Positions 8,885-16,059 are shown, counted from the stretch's first letter. The stretch is DNA of 18,416 bases from Rhodobacteraceae bacterium UBA2776 (GCA_002352425.1 DEIK01000107.1:1-18416), one strand, 5' to 3'. Notes: generated by a model from the letters alone, not told the origin. Program-made: numbers and translations.

Positions 8885-10501
8885 TCATGTCTTGGCTGGT
8901 TTTTTTCTGGCAACCTTAGGCTTTGCAGATGGTTTCGCAGTGCGTTTTTGGGTGAGTTTTACAGCAGGTTTCTCGGCGGAAAAGGCCACCATCGTAGCCC
9001 CACCAGCGAGCGGCGAAATTTGACATGTAAGGTTTTGACCTGTGTCCAACGTGGCGTGGCCGGACCATTCAGTTCGTTCACCTTGGGTGCAGACAAACCC
9101 GCTAACTTCGTCCCATAGCGGCGTTGGATCACACACATCTCGCCAAAGACGGGTAGCGTCTGATATGCTCATTTCGCCGAAGGCCGTACTGGGGTCAACA
9201 CCCCACAAATCAGTATAGGCAGCGTTTGAAACCGTGATCAAACCGGTTGATGAGAAAACAACCACCGCGTCCTTCAACCCATCCAGAACGGCTTGCCCAA
9301 CCTCAAGTTCTTGACGGAAATTGCGGGTCAGGGAAATTTCGTCACTGATGTCCTCAAACAATAGTGCGACTGCCCCATCCGCGTGTGGCCTACCGATCAC
9401 TTTGTAGGTTTGGCCCGAGGGCAAAGTCCAAATTTCCTCATAGGTGCCATCCGCTGCCGCCGCCTCAAGCGCAGTCATTTGCTGGCGCCAGCTTTTGTAA
9501 TCTTTCGGCTCAGGCATCATCTGATTTTCGCGCAAACGATCCAGCATAGAGTAGAGCGTTGGTCGCCCACTTAAAAACCCGAATGGCAGCTTTGTCAGAT
9601 CCGTCAGTGCCGGGTTGAACAACGCCAGTTGCCGATCCTTGTCAAAAATTGCCAACCCAATCGACAGATGCGCAAAGGTTTTTGTCAACGTCTGCACAAA
9701 CCCGTTCAACGACGTTTCAGCCTTAACGATTGGATCGGCTGAGGTGGCGAAACATAGTGTCGATTCATTGACCTTTTTGCTGGTCAAATCATACCACTGC
9801 GTTTCATGTGCGGCACTGCTTTCCAATGAAACGCGCGTTGCTTGCGGCATGGCGCTATGCTGTGCAACGGCTGTGTGATTGAACAGGCGCGGTGGCGGCC
9901 AGCTGTTAATCTGGTTTTCAGGCAGTGTTGTTTTTGCCAAAGACAAATAGGCCGCATTCGCCCATTCAATCTGCCCATCACGGGTTTCTTGCCACACCAG
10001 ATAGGGCGCCAATTTGGCCGTATGGCGCAGGGTTTCCAACTCGGCCTCTAACGCAGCAAGGCCCGGCGCGTCAATTTTGGGCGCGTCCGCATCTTTAGGC
10101 CCTTCTATAACAAGCCGCGCCAACCCGCTCCACCATTCTGCCTTGATGCAAGACGTATCGTTTTGGTCATCGGGCAAAACCGTCAATGAACCCGCATCAC
10201 CCAACATCCTCAAATCTTCTCCAAGCGAGGAATATCGGTCAGTGAACACAGTGAGAAACCGCTGCCAATCCGTAGCACCCTCTGTTTTTGGCTCCAGCAT
10301 TTTACGCGCAGTTTGGGTGGCATCAACCAATGTGTCGTTGTCAAACAAAAAGGCGGTTTCAGCGTCGCTCTCGATCATTAGGCTATAGGTAGACGGTCCG
10401 CTTTTGTTAATGGATCGGCTAACAACCCACAGCGCTAACACTGCCACAACAAAGGAAAGTGTGGTGGTCAATATGATGATATTTAGATCAACTTCCAACA
10501 T
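8885..10501 (-). CDS. divL: Membrane-anchored PAS-domain protein, DivL-like, lacking a kinase domain
   Basis: A 538-residue protein. An N-terminal transmembrane helix (about 8-28) is followed by a poorly conserved region, then three PAS-like segments: about 160-250 (YLVWQETRDGQIEWANAAY), about 275-390 (LSIGLAIFDKDRQLALFNPALTDL, ending in LLFEDISDE) and about 402-505 (GLKDAVVVFSSTGLITVSNAAY). A Lys/Ala/Pro-rich basic tail occupies 511-538. No HisKA phosphoacceptor helix and no HATPase N/G boxes are present. Caulobacter DivL has a pseudokinase C-terminus, whereas a PAS protein called DivL affects CtrA and gene transfer agent production in Rhodobacter capsulatus. From memory that gene also lies near reg genes, so homology is inferred, not proven. 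A CtrA-type box lies 58-72 bases upstream of the start. No strong Shine-Dalgarno is seen at the ATG at 10501. It could instead be a generic PAS adaptor. Confidence 0.72.
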   Translation of the reverse strand: MLEVDLNIIILTTTLSFVVAVLALWVVSRSINKSGPSTYSLMIESDAETAFLFDNDTLVDATQTARKMLEPKTEGATDWQRFLTVFTDRYSSLGEDLRMLGDAGSLTVLPDDQNDTSCIKAEWWSGLARLVIEGPKDADAPKIDAPGLAALEAELETLRHTAKLAPYLVWQETRDGQIEWANAAYLSLAKTTLPENQINSWPPPRLFNHTAVAQHSAMPQATRVSLESSAAHETQWYDLTSKKVNESTLCFATSADPIVKAETSLNGFVQTLTKTFAHLSIGLAIFDKDRQLALFNPALTDLTKLPFGFLSGRPTLYSMLDRLRENQMMPEPKDYKSWRQQMTALEAAAADGTYEEIWTLPSGQTYKVIGRPHADGAVALLFEDISDEISLTRNFRQELEVGQAVLDGLKDAVVVFSSTGLITVSNAAYTDLWGVDPSTAFGEMSISDATRLWRDVCDPTPLWDEVSGFVCTQGERTEWSGHATLDTGQNLTCQISPLAGGATMVAFSAEKPAVKLTQKRTAKPSAKPKVARKKPAKT

Positions 10502-10558
10502 CGGCTTTGGCCCGCTCCATTTTCTAGCCCCATTAAGGAAACTCTGCGACGAAAATGG

Positions 10559-10573
10559 TTAACACCGTGTTAA
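10559..10573 (-). promoter_or_regulatory. CtrA-type binding site upstream of the divL-like gene
   Basis: The sequence is a perfect TTAA-N7-TTAA, which also forms a 15-bp palindrome with 7-base arms around one central base. Read on the minus strand it continues as TTAACCAT, the CtrA half-site form common in alphaproteobacteria. It lies in the 83-bp gap between regB and the PAS gene, 58-72 bases before the PAS start codon. Candidate -10 elements for the PAS gene lie downstream of it on the minus strand: CTTAAT (10537-10532) and TAGAAA (10526-10521). Its position suggests direct CtrA control of the PAS gene and possibly of the genes that follow. No terminator with a U-run is visible after regB in this gap. 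Confidence 0.65.
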
Positions 10574-10584
10574 AGTTCGGGGAA

Positions 10585-11979
10585 TTACGGTTGCATCGGT
10601 TGGTTTTCTCCCACCGATTGTTGCGCCTCAGATTTGCTGCGACTGATCATGTCGCGCCGCCAGATCACCTGAACGATTGCGCCACACCGCTCGGGGCGCT
10701 CGCTTCGGCTCAAAAACGGATCACACCCATTGGCAAAGCTCAGCTCGGCGCCAGAACGCTCCAACAAGGTTTTTGCGATGAATAATCCAAGCCCCATACC
10801 CTCGTATCCAACCCTGTTTTCGGGCTCTTGACTGGGGCGGCGAGTACGCACAAATGGATCACCAATCCGCTTGATCAAATGCGGTGGAAACCCACGCCCG
10901 TCGTCGATGATCTTGATAGCGATTTTCGCATCATCCCATTTCACATCAATCCAGACATTCGCGCTGGAAAAATCGACAGCATTTTGAATGAGGTTGCGTA
11001 AGCCGTGAATAATTTCGGGCTGCCGCCGCACTTCGGGCTGTTCAGGAGCAACGCCCCCCGGCAACAGCGAAATCGTGACAGGTGTACCGCGGCTCATATG
11101 TGGCGCGGCGGCTTCCTCGATCACCGCAGACAGTGGCGCATAACGTAGGTGCAAATCATCTTTGCCGATCTGCCCCATCGAACGTAAAATATCGCGACAC
11201 CGGTCCACTTGATCCCGGATCAATTCAACATCTTCTTTTTGATCCGGCATATCTGCTAGATCATCCAGCAATTCAACGCTAACCAGCTTTATGGTCGCAA
11301 GCGGTGTACCCATTTCATGCGCAGCCGCCGCAACAACGCCGCCCAAATCGGTCAATTTTTGTTCGCGGGACAACGCCATTTGTGTCGCTAACAGGGCCTC
11401 GGACATTGAATCAATTTCGGCGGTCACGCGGCGCTCATACAGACCCAGAAACATAGTCCCGATCAAGATCGCCACCCAAAACCCAAACACAAACACATCC
11501 GGCATGATCAGGATTGCCCCGTCACTGGTGCGCAGGGTGATGTTAAACCAGCCAACCAATGTGGTGACGGTGATGGTCACCAACCCCAAAAATATAGTCG
11601 CGCGGGATTGTAACACCGTTGCCGATATCGCCACCGGTACAAGGATCAACAGCGAAAACGGGTTGTGCAACCCGCCCGTCAAATACAGCAAAACCCCCAG
11701 CTGCAAAATGTCGAACAGGAACATCAACATTAACTGGGTTTGCGTCATGCGTTTGCTGTCTGGAAAAACCGACATCGCCACCAGATTGCCAATGGTGGAT
11801 ATGCCAACCACCAAAAAACACAGGCCCAAATTGAGCTGGAGGTCGAAATACCGCACTGCAATGGTGATCGCCGCAATCTGGCCAAAAATCGCCACCCAGC
11901 GCAACGCAATAAAGGTTCGCAGGCGAATCCAGTCGCTGCGCTGATGGCGAACAAATGAATTGGTGTTACTATCCGTCAT
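10585..11979 (-). CDS. regB: Redox-sensing membrane histidine kinase RegB/PrrB
   Basis: The sensor kinase of the RegB-RegA two-component system, which controls photosynthesis, respiration, carbon and nitrogen fixation genes in response to redox state. The 464-residue protein has an N-terminal membrane domain of about six hydrophobic segments (roughly 25-180). The quinone-binding heptapeptide GGLHNPF sits at 102-108. The phosphoacceptor is His221 in AAHEMGTPLATI, and the redox-active cysteine is Cys261 in DQVDRCRDIL. The ATPase domain shows NLIQNAVDFS, DDGRGFP and GMGLGLFIAKTLLERSG. His and Cys are each four residues lower than the R. capsulatus positions (225 and 265), a good internal check. 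The last 20 or so residues form a polar tail. AAGGG precedes the ATG and overlaps a palindrome. The gene is divergent from senC, as in Rhodobacter. Confidence 0.97.
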   Translation of the reverse strand: MTDSNTNSFVRHQRSDWIRLRTFIALRWVAIFGQIAAITIAVRYFDLQLNLGLCFLVVGISTIGNLVAMSVFPDSKRMTQTQLMLMFLFDILQLGVLLYLTGGLHNPFSLLILVPVAISATVLQSRATIFLGLVTITVTTLVGWFNITLRTSDGAILIMPDVFVFGFWVAILIGTMFLGLYERRVTAEIDSMSEALLATQMALSREQKLTDLGGVVAAAAHEMGTPLATIKLVSVELLDDLADMPDQKEDVELIRDQVDRCRDILRSMGQIGKDDLHLRYAPLSAVIEEAAAPHMSRGTPVTISLLPGGVAPEQPEVRRQPEIIHGLRNLIQNAVDFSSANVWIDVKWDDAKIAIKIIDDGRGFPPHLIKRIGDPFVRTRRPSQEPENRVGYEGMGLGLFIAKTLLERSGAELSFANGCDPFLSRSERPERCGAIVQVIWRRDMISRSKSEAQQSVGENQPMQP

Positions 11980-12079
11980 GTTTTCCCTTAGGTCCTAAGT
12001 GCGGCAACCTGTGCTATTGTTAGTCTGCTCTGATAAGACGATCAATGCACTGTAATTCAAGATCAGGAGAATGAGAACA
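11980..12079. promoter_or_regulatory. regB/senC divergent intergenic region with candidate promoters
   Basis: A 100-bp shared control region. In the regB direction, TTGATC (12043-12038) followed after 17-18 bases by TAACAAT is a weak sigma-70-like pair. A single GCGGC at 12001-12005 resembles half of a RegA/PrrA site, which would fit the autoregulation known in Rhodobacter, but no matching second half is visible at a normal distance. AGGAG at 12065-12069 is the senC ribosome binding site. The promoter calls are tentative. Confidence 0.35.
11987..11999. promoter_or_regulatory. 13-bp perfect palindrome over the regB ribosome binding site
   Basis: CTTAGG and CCTAAG form 6-base arms around a single central base. 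The element ends seven bases before the regB start codon, and its start-proximal arm contains the AAGG of the Shine-Dalgarno sequence. It could be a DNA operator for a dimeric regulator. A 1-base loop is too tight for an RNA hairpin unless the inner pairs open, so a DNA site is more likely. No known family site was recognised. Confidence 0.4.
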
Positions 12080-12706
12080 ATGCGTATGATTTCTATAGTT
12101 GCGGTCGCGGTTGTGGCTTCTTTGTTGGGGGTGCTTTGGTACCTGACAGCTAAACAAAGCGCAGATGATCTGTTTGCCCAATGTCGCGCCAGTAACGTGG
12201 CCGGGGGTGCTGGTACCATTGGTGGGCCGTTTGAATTGGTTGATGAGACCGGTAAAACCGTGACGGACAAGGATGTCATCACCGGACCGACCTTGGTCTA
12301 TTTTGGCTATACCTTCTGTCCAGACGTTTGCCCGCTTGATAACGCACGCAACGCCGAAGCCGTTACCATTCTGGAAGAAGAGATGGGTAAAATCGTCAAA
12401 CCAGTCTTTATCTCGATCGACCCTGAACGTGACACGCCTGACGCCCTCGCCGAATTCACCGACATCATGCATCCCCGCATGTTGGGTCTGACGGGTACGC
12501 CCGCGCAAACCAAAGCCGCCTCCAAGGCCTATCACACCTACTTCAAAAAACAGGAAGAGGGTGATCCGGAGTATTATCTGGTCGATCACTCAACCCAAAC
12601 CTATCTGATGTTCCCTGAACACGGGTTTGTTGAGTTTTTCCGACGGGATGAAACCGCCGAGGGCATGGCCAAGCGCGTTGGTTGTTTCGTGGACGCAGCG
12701 TCCTAA
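12080..12706 (+). CDS. senC: SenC/PrrC, Sco1-like copper chaperone for cytochrome oxidase assembly
   Basis: A membrane-anchored periplasmic thioredoxin-fold protein that delivers copper to cytochrome c oxidase. In Rhodobacter it also affects Reg-dependent redox signalling. With the start at 12080 it is 208 residues: one N-terminal transmembrane helix (about 4-23), then the copper-binding CPDVC (Cys80 and Cys84) after LVYFGYTF, ISIDPERDTP (about 111-120) and the third ligand His170 in LVDHSTQTYLMF. An ATG at 12071 is also in frame, but AGGAG at 12065-12069 would be only one base from it and ten bases from 12080, so 12080 is preferred. It is divergent from regB and followed by regA after 70 bp. 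Confidence 0.95.
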   Translation: MRMISIVAVAVVASLLGVLWYLTAKQSADDLFAQCRASNVAGGAGTIGGPFELVDETGKTVTDKDVITGPTLVYFGYTFCPDVCPLDNARNAEAVTILEEEMGKIVKPVFISIDPERDTPDALAEFTDIMHPRMLGLTGTPAQTKAASKAYHTYFKKQEEGDPEYYLVDHSTQTYLMFPEHGFVEFFRRDETAEGMAKRVGCFVDAAS

Positions 12707-12713
12707 CCTTAAA

Positions 12714-12745
12714 TTGACCCGCCCAATGGGAAAGCCTAGGGTGGG
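12714..12745 (+). promoter_or_regulatory. Candidate regA promoter overlapping a GC-rich hairpin
   Basis: TTGACC (12714-12719) and TAGGGT (12737-12742) are spaced 17 bases apart, a plausible but weak -35/-10 pair for regA. The same stretch can form a 7-bp stem between CCCGCCC (12718-12724) and GGGTGGG (12739-12745), with one G-U pair and a 14-base loop. No U-run follows the stem, so it is not a classical terminator for senC. It might tune read-through or mRNA processing between senC and regA. Confidence 0.3.
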
Positions 12746-12776
12746 ATAGAACAGGTTGATTCAAGGGGGGAAACAC

Positions 12777-13331
12777 ATGACCGAAGGTGATCTAAACGAG
12801 ATCGGTGAAGACAAAACATTGCTTCTTGTTGATGATGACGAGCCGTTTTTGAAACGCCTTGCCCGTGCTATGGAAAAGCGCGGCTTCGCGCCCGAAATGG
12901 CCGGTTCTGTTGCGGCGGGGCGCGCGATTGCGACTGCCCGTCCGCCAGCCTATGCCGTGGTTGATCTACGGCTCGAGGATGGCAACGGGCTGGACGTGGT
13001 CGAAGTGTTGCGCGAAAAACGCCCTGATTGCCGTGTTGTGGTTCTGACAGGCTATGGCGCGATTGCCACAGCGGTTGCCGCGGTCAAAATTGGCGCTGTC
13101 GATTATCTGTCCAAACCAGCTGACGCCAATGATGTGACGGCGGCGCTATTGGCCAAGCCAGATGAATTGCCACCACCGCCGGAAAATCCAATGTCGGCGG
13201 ACCGTGTGCGTTGGGAACATATTCAGCGGGTGTATGAGCTGTGTGATCGCAACGTCTCGGAAACTGCGCGCCGTTTGAATATGCACCGCCGCACGCTGCA
13301 GCGCATTTTGGCAAAACGTAGCCCACGTTAA
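12777..13331 (+). CDS. regA: Redox response regulator RegA/PrrA
   Basis: The cytoplasmic DNA-binding partner of RegB, a global activator and repressor of redox-dependent genes. The protein is 184 residues, the same length as Rhodobacter RegA. The receiver domain has the acidic pocket VDDDEP (18-23), the phosphoacceptor Asp63 in VVDLRL (the exact Rhodobacter position), Thr91 in LTGYG and Lys113 in LSKPAD. A proline linker (ELPPPPENP) leads to a short Fis-type helix-turn-helix at the C-terminus, SETARRLNMHRRTLQRIL. The ATG at 12777 has a strong AGGGGGG six bases upstream. The upstream TTG at 12756 in the same frame would place this Shine-Dalgarno inside the gene and is rejected. Confidence 0.98.
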   Translation: MTEGDLNEIGEDKTLLLVDDDEPFLKRLARAMEKRGFAPEMAGSVAAGRAIATARPPAYAVVDLRLEDGNGLDVVEVLREKRPDCRVVVLTGYGAIATAVAAVKIGAVDYLSKPADANDVTAALLAKPDELPPPPENPMSADRVRWEHIQRVYELCDRNVSETARRLNMHRRTLQRILAKRSPR

Positions 13332-13384
13332 CCCTAGATCAACTGTACCATTCGTTGTAGCCTTTCGAAAAATGGAGGGCATGA

Positions 13385-14878
13385 ATGAATCTTGCAAACT
13401 GGTTGGTGAAAACCGCAAAACTTCACCCTGATGCGCCGGCGTTGTTCAACGGCGCGACCTGCTGTGCGACCTACACTGAATTCGCCAGGCGCGCCGCCGC
13501 CATCGCGGCACATCTACAAACTGAACTGGGCGTGACCAAAGGCGACCGTGTTGCGGTGTTCCTGCCCAATTGCACCGAGTATCTTGAAACGCTTTATGGC
13601 ATCTGGTTCTTGGGGGCGATTGCGGTTCCGGTCAACGGCAAGCTGCACGAAAAAGAGGCCAGCTGGATTGTCAGCGATGCAGGCGCCAAGGTGGTTTTTA
13701 CCAACGCGGCGCTTGATCTTGCCGCAGAGGCGCGCGTCATCACTACCGATACGTTTCAGATGCTCTACAAAACCACGCCAATGCCCAACCCCGTTCCGAT
13801 AGCGCATAGCGATTTGGTCTGGCTGTTTTACACTTCCGGCACCACGGGAAAACCCAAAGGCGTGATGCTGACCTCGGCCAATATCATTGCTATGACCCTG
13901 TCCTATTTCGCCGATGTGGATGACGTAAACAAAAGCGATGCCGCACTCTATGCGGCCCCCATGTCGCACGGCGCGGGGATCTATAATTTTATGCATGTGA
14001 TCCGGGCCGCGCGTCATGTTGTTCCATTGTCTGGCGGCTTTGATGCCGACGAAATTTTGACCCTCGCACCCGCGTTGCAAAATGTCTCGATGTTCGCCGC
14101 CCCCACGATGGTGCGCCGTCTGATCGACTGCGCCAAAACCCGCGGCGAGGATGGCAATGGCATACGCACTATCGTCTATGCAGGTGGCCCGATGTATCTG
14201 GCCGACATCATCGAAGCTGTTGACGTAATGGGCGCACGTTTCATTCAGGTCTTGGGCCAAGGCGAATGCCCGATGTCTATCACGGCGCTTTCGCGTGATC
14301 TGGTTGCGGATCGGACCCACCCAAATTGGCGTCAGCGCCTTGCGGGTGTTGGCGTAGCGCAAAGCGTGGTGTCCGTTCGGATTTGTGATGCGCTGGGCAA
14401 TGAAAACCCAACAGGTGAAGTTGGCGAAATCTGCGTCTCGGGCACCCCCGTGATGGCAGGCTATTGGCAGAATCCAGATGCCACAGCCGACACCATCGTT
14501 GAGGGTTGGCTAAAAACCGGTGACATGGGCGTGATGGATGCGGATGGTTTCATCACCTTGCATGATCGCGCCAAGGATATGGTGATCTCTGGCGGCTCCA
14601 ACATCTACCCGCGCGAGGTCGAGGAAGTGCTGCTGCAACACCCCGATGTGTCCGAAGTTTCCGTCGTCGGAAAAACCGATCCCGAATGGGGCGAAATCGT
14701 CGTGGCCTTTATAGTCGGTGACACCATCGACGCGCCGGCGCTGGACGCCTTTTGCCTAGACCAAATCGCGAGGTTCAAGCGGCCGAAACTGTATCGTTTT
14801 GTGTCGGAGCTGCCGAAAAACAACTACGGCAAAGTGCTGAAAACGGACCTGCGCCAACAGTTGGAAAACGAGGATTAG
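13385..14878 (+). CDS. AMP-dependent acyl-CoA synthetase/ligase, substrate unknown
   Basis: An adenylate-forming enzyme of 497 residues that would activate a carboxylic acid with ATP and join it to CoA. The motifs are YTSGTTGKPKG (149-159), GQGE (291-294), KTGD (377-380), GGSNIYPREVEE (403-414) and the C-terminal catalytic lysine in NNYGKVLKTDL (about Lys483). The compact size and the NIYPREVEE form resemble medium/long-chain fatty acid or aromatic acid ligases. GGAGGG at 13374-13379 precedes the ATG. An overlapping ATG at 13381 is out of frame. It lies 53 bp after regA with no visible terminator, and an SDR of the 3-hydroxybutyrate dehydrogenase type starts 3 bases after its stop. The pair suggests use of a hydroxy or keto acid, but the substrate cannot be read from the sequence. 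Confidence 0.9.
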   Translation: MNLANWLVKTAKLHPDAPALFNGATCCATYTEFARRAAAIAAHLQTELGVTKGDRVAVFLPNCTEYLETLYGIWFLGAIAVPVNGKLHEKEASWIVSDAGAKVVFTNAALDLAAEARVITTDTFQMLYKTTPMPNPVPIAHSDLVWLFYTSGTTGKPKGVMLTSANIIAMTLSYFADVDDVNKSDAALYAAPMSHGAGIYNFMHVIRAARHVVPLSGGFDADEILTLAPALQNVSMFAAPTMVRRLIDCAKTRGEDGNGIRTIVYAGGPMYLADIIEAVDVMGARFIQVLGQGECPMSITALSRDLVADRTHPNWRQRLAGVGVAQSVVSVRICDALGNENPTGEVGEICVSGTPVMAGYWQNPDATADTIVEGWLKTGDMGVMDADGFITLHDRAKDMVISGGSNIYPREVEEVLLQHPDVSEVSVVGKTDPEWGEIVVAFIVGDTIDAPALDAFCLDQIARFKRPKLYRFVSELPKNNYGKVLKTDLRQQLENED

Positions 14879-14881
14879 ATC

Positions 14882-15691
14882 ATGACAAACACCCCTCTTG
14901 ATAAGCGCACCGCATTCGTCACCGGATCGACACAGGGCATCGGTTTGGCTGTGGCTAAATCATTGGCCAGCGCCGGTGCGAATGTGGCGCTGCACGGGTT
15001 GGCAGCGCCGCAAGAGGCCGAATCCGCGATGGCCGAAGTCCGCGCAGCTGGCGCCCCCGACGTAATCTTTTTGGACCACGATGTCAGCGACACAAAAGCC
15101 ATTGATGCGATGCTGAAAACCTTACAAGAATGGCGCAACATCGACGTGTTGGTCAACAACGCAGGCATGCAAAAAACGGCCTCCATTGCGGATGCAACCG
15201 CGCAGCTTTGGGACGCGGTGATCGCCGTGAACCTGTCCGCTCCGTTTCATATCATGCGCGCCTTGTTGCCCGGCATGGCCACGCGTGGATTTGGCCGCGT
15301 GATCAACATCGCTTCGGTGCATGGCTTGGTCGCGTCGGTCGACAAGGCGCCTTATGTGTCATCGAAATTCGGGCTGGTTGGCCTTAGCAAAGTCGCCGCC
15401 CTTGAATATGCCGCAAAGGGGTCCAAAGCTTCGGGCGGGATCACGGTGAACTGCATCTGTCCTGGCTGGACCGAAACCACCCTGATCCAACCTCAAGTCG
15501 ACGCCCGCGCCGCACAGTTTGGTGGTGACCGCGACCTGGGAATTGCCGACCTGCTGTCCGAAAAGCAACCCAGTAAACGCACCTCGGACCCTAGTGAAAT
15601 TGGCGAGCTGTGCTTATGGCTGTGCCAACGTGCCGCCCATAATATCACGGGCACTTCTATACCCGTTGATGGGGGTTGGACTGCACAATGA
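14882..15691 (+). CDS. 3-hydroxybutyrate dehydrogenase-like short-chain dehydrogenase
   Basis: An NAD(P)-dependent SDR of 269 residues. The nucleotide-binding TGSTQGIG lies at 14-21, VNNAG at 91-95, the catalytic Ser145 in INIASVHG, and Tyr158 and Lys162 in YVSSK. Several stretches are typical of bacterial D-3-hydroxybutyrate dehydrogenase (BdhA): SVHGLVASVDKAPYVSSK, the CPGWTETTLIQPQ segment, LLSEKQPSKR and the C-terminal ITGTSIPVDGGWTAQ. It would interconvert 3-hydroxybutyrate and acetoacetate, as in PHB or ketone-body use. Internal differences, such as an insertion near 180-187 (KGSKASGG), leave room for another 3-hydroxy acid. It starts 3 bases after the ligase stop, and its own stop overlaps the next start (ATGA). 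Confidence 0.88.
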   Translation: MTNTPLDKRTAFVTGSTQGIGLAVAKSLASAGANVALHGLAAPQEAESAMAEVRAAGAPDVIFLDHDVSDTKAIDAMLKTLQEWRNIDVLVNNAGMQKTASIADATAQLWDAVIAVNLSAPFHIMRALLPGMATRGFGRVINIASVHGLVASVDKAPYVSSKFGLVGLSKVAALEYAAKGSKASGGITVNCICPGWTETTLIQPQVDARAAQFGGDRDLGIADLLSEKQPSKRTSDPSEIGELCLWLCQRAAHNITGTSIPVDGGWTAQ

Positions 15692-16059
15692 TCCGCGTCT
15701 TTGTTATAGCAGTCGCCCTGTCTGGTTGCGCCACTGCCGAACCACCTGCCCCCCCGATGCCGCAACGTATTAGCCCAGCAGCAAGCGGGCTAAAGATCGC
15801 CCATAGTGGCGGGCAAGAAATCAGCTTTGGACGCAGTCAATTGGGGGTCGAAACAGCGACCAACAGATTGGTAGGTGCAGTGCCGGTAAAGGGTGGGATC
15901 AACGCCCAAGGGTGTGAATTACGGCAATGGAAAAACGGCTTGGAATTGGTGTTTCAACGCGGTCGATTTGTCGGCTGGATCGCAGGGCCACCGGTATGGG
16001 GGTCACCCGCACAGGCGGCTGGAAACACCTGCGGATTTGACACGCACAACGCGGGTTAA
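15688..16059 (+). CDS. Small predicted lipoprotein of unknown function
   Basis: A 123-residue protein with a very short signal peptide and lipobox VALSGC, with the lipidated cysteine at position 14. A proline-rich stretch (AEPPAPPMPQ) follows, then a soluble domain with two further cysteines (in GCELRQW and NTCGF). I do not recognise the family. The ATG at 15688 is chosen because it overlaps the SDR stop by 4 bases (ATGA) and gives a sensible lipobox. An upstream in-frame start at 15676 would add MDCT and lengthen the n-region with no benefit. Translation is probably coupled to the SDR, but a functional link to the catabolic pair is not evident. Its stop overlaps that of the convergent GNAT gene. 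Confidence 0.75.
   Translation: MIRVFVIAVALSGCATAEPPAPPMPQRISPAASGLKIAHSGGQEISFGRSQLGVETATNRLVGAVPVKGGINAQGCELRQWKNGLELVFQRGRFVGWIAGPPVWGSPAQAAGNTCGFDTHNAG

Noticed and set aside
9704..9718. GTTC-N7-TTTC, similar to the Rhodobacter LexA box GTTC-N7-GTTC
   Set aside because: It has one mismatch, lies deep inside the PAS coding region and is not near any start codon.
10471..10523. Ten-codon upstream ORF overlapping the divL-like start (ATGGAGCGG...)
   Set aside because: It is very short, lacks a good ribosome binding site and is likely by chance. It is worth noting only if ribosome profiling shows occupancy.
12014..12040. GTCT...AGAC inverted repeat in the regB/senC gap
   Set aside because: The arms are only four bases with an irregular spacer, too weak to claim as a site.
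12020..12589. 189-codon minus-strand ORF opposite senC
   Set aside because: It is entirely antisense to senC, which has clear family motifs. The translated sequence has no recognisable domain.
13363..13370. TTTCGAAA palindrome before the acyl-CoA ligase
   Set aside because: An 8-bp palindrome is expected by chance in a window of this size, and nothing else supports an operator there.
13514..14362. 282-codon minus-strand ORF opposite the acyl-CoA ligase
   Set aside because: It mirrors a strongly coding plus-strand gene. The composition is that of a shadow frame and no family features are visible.
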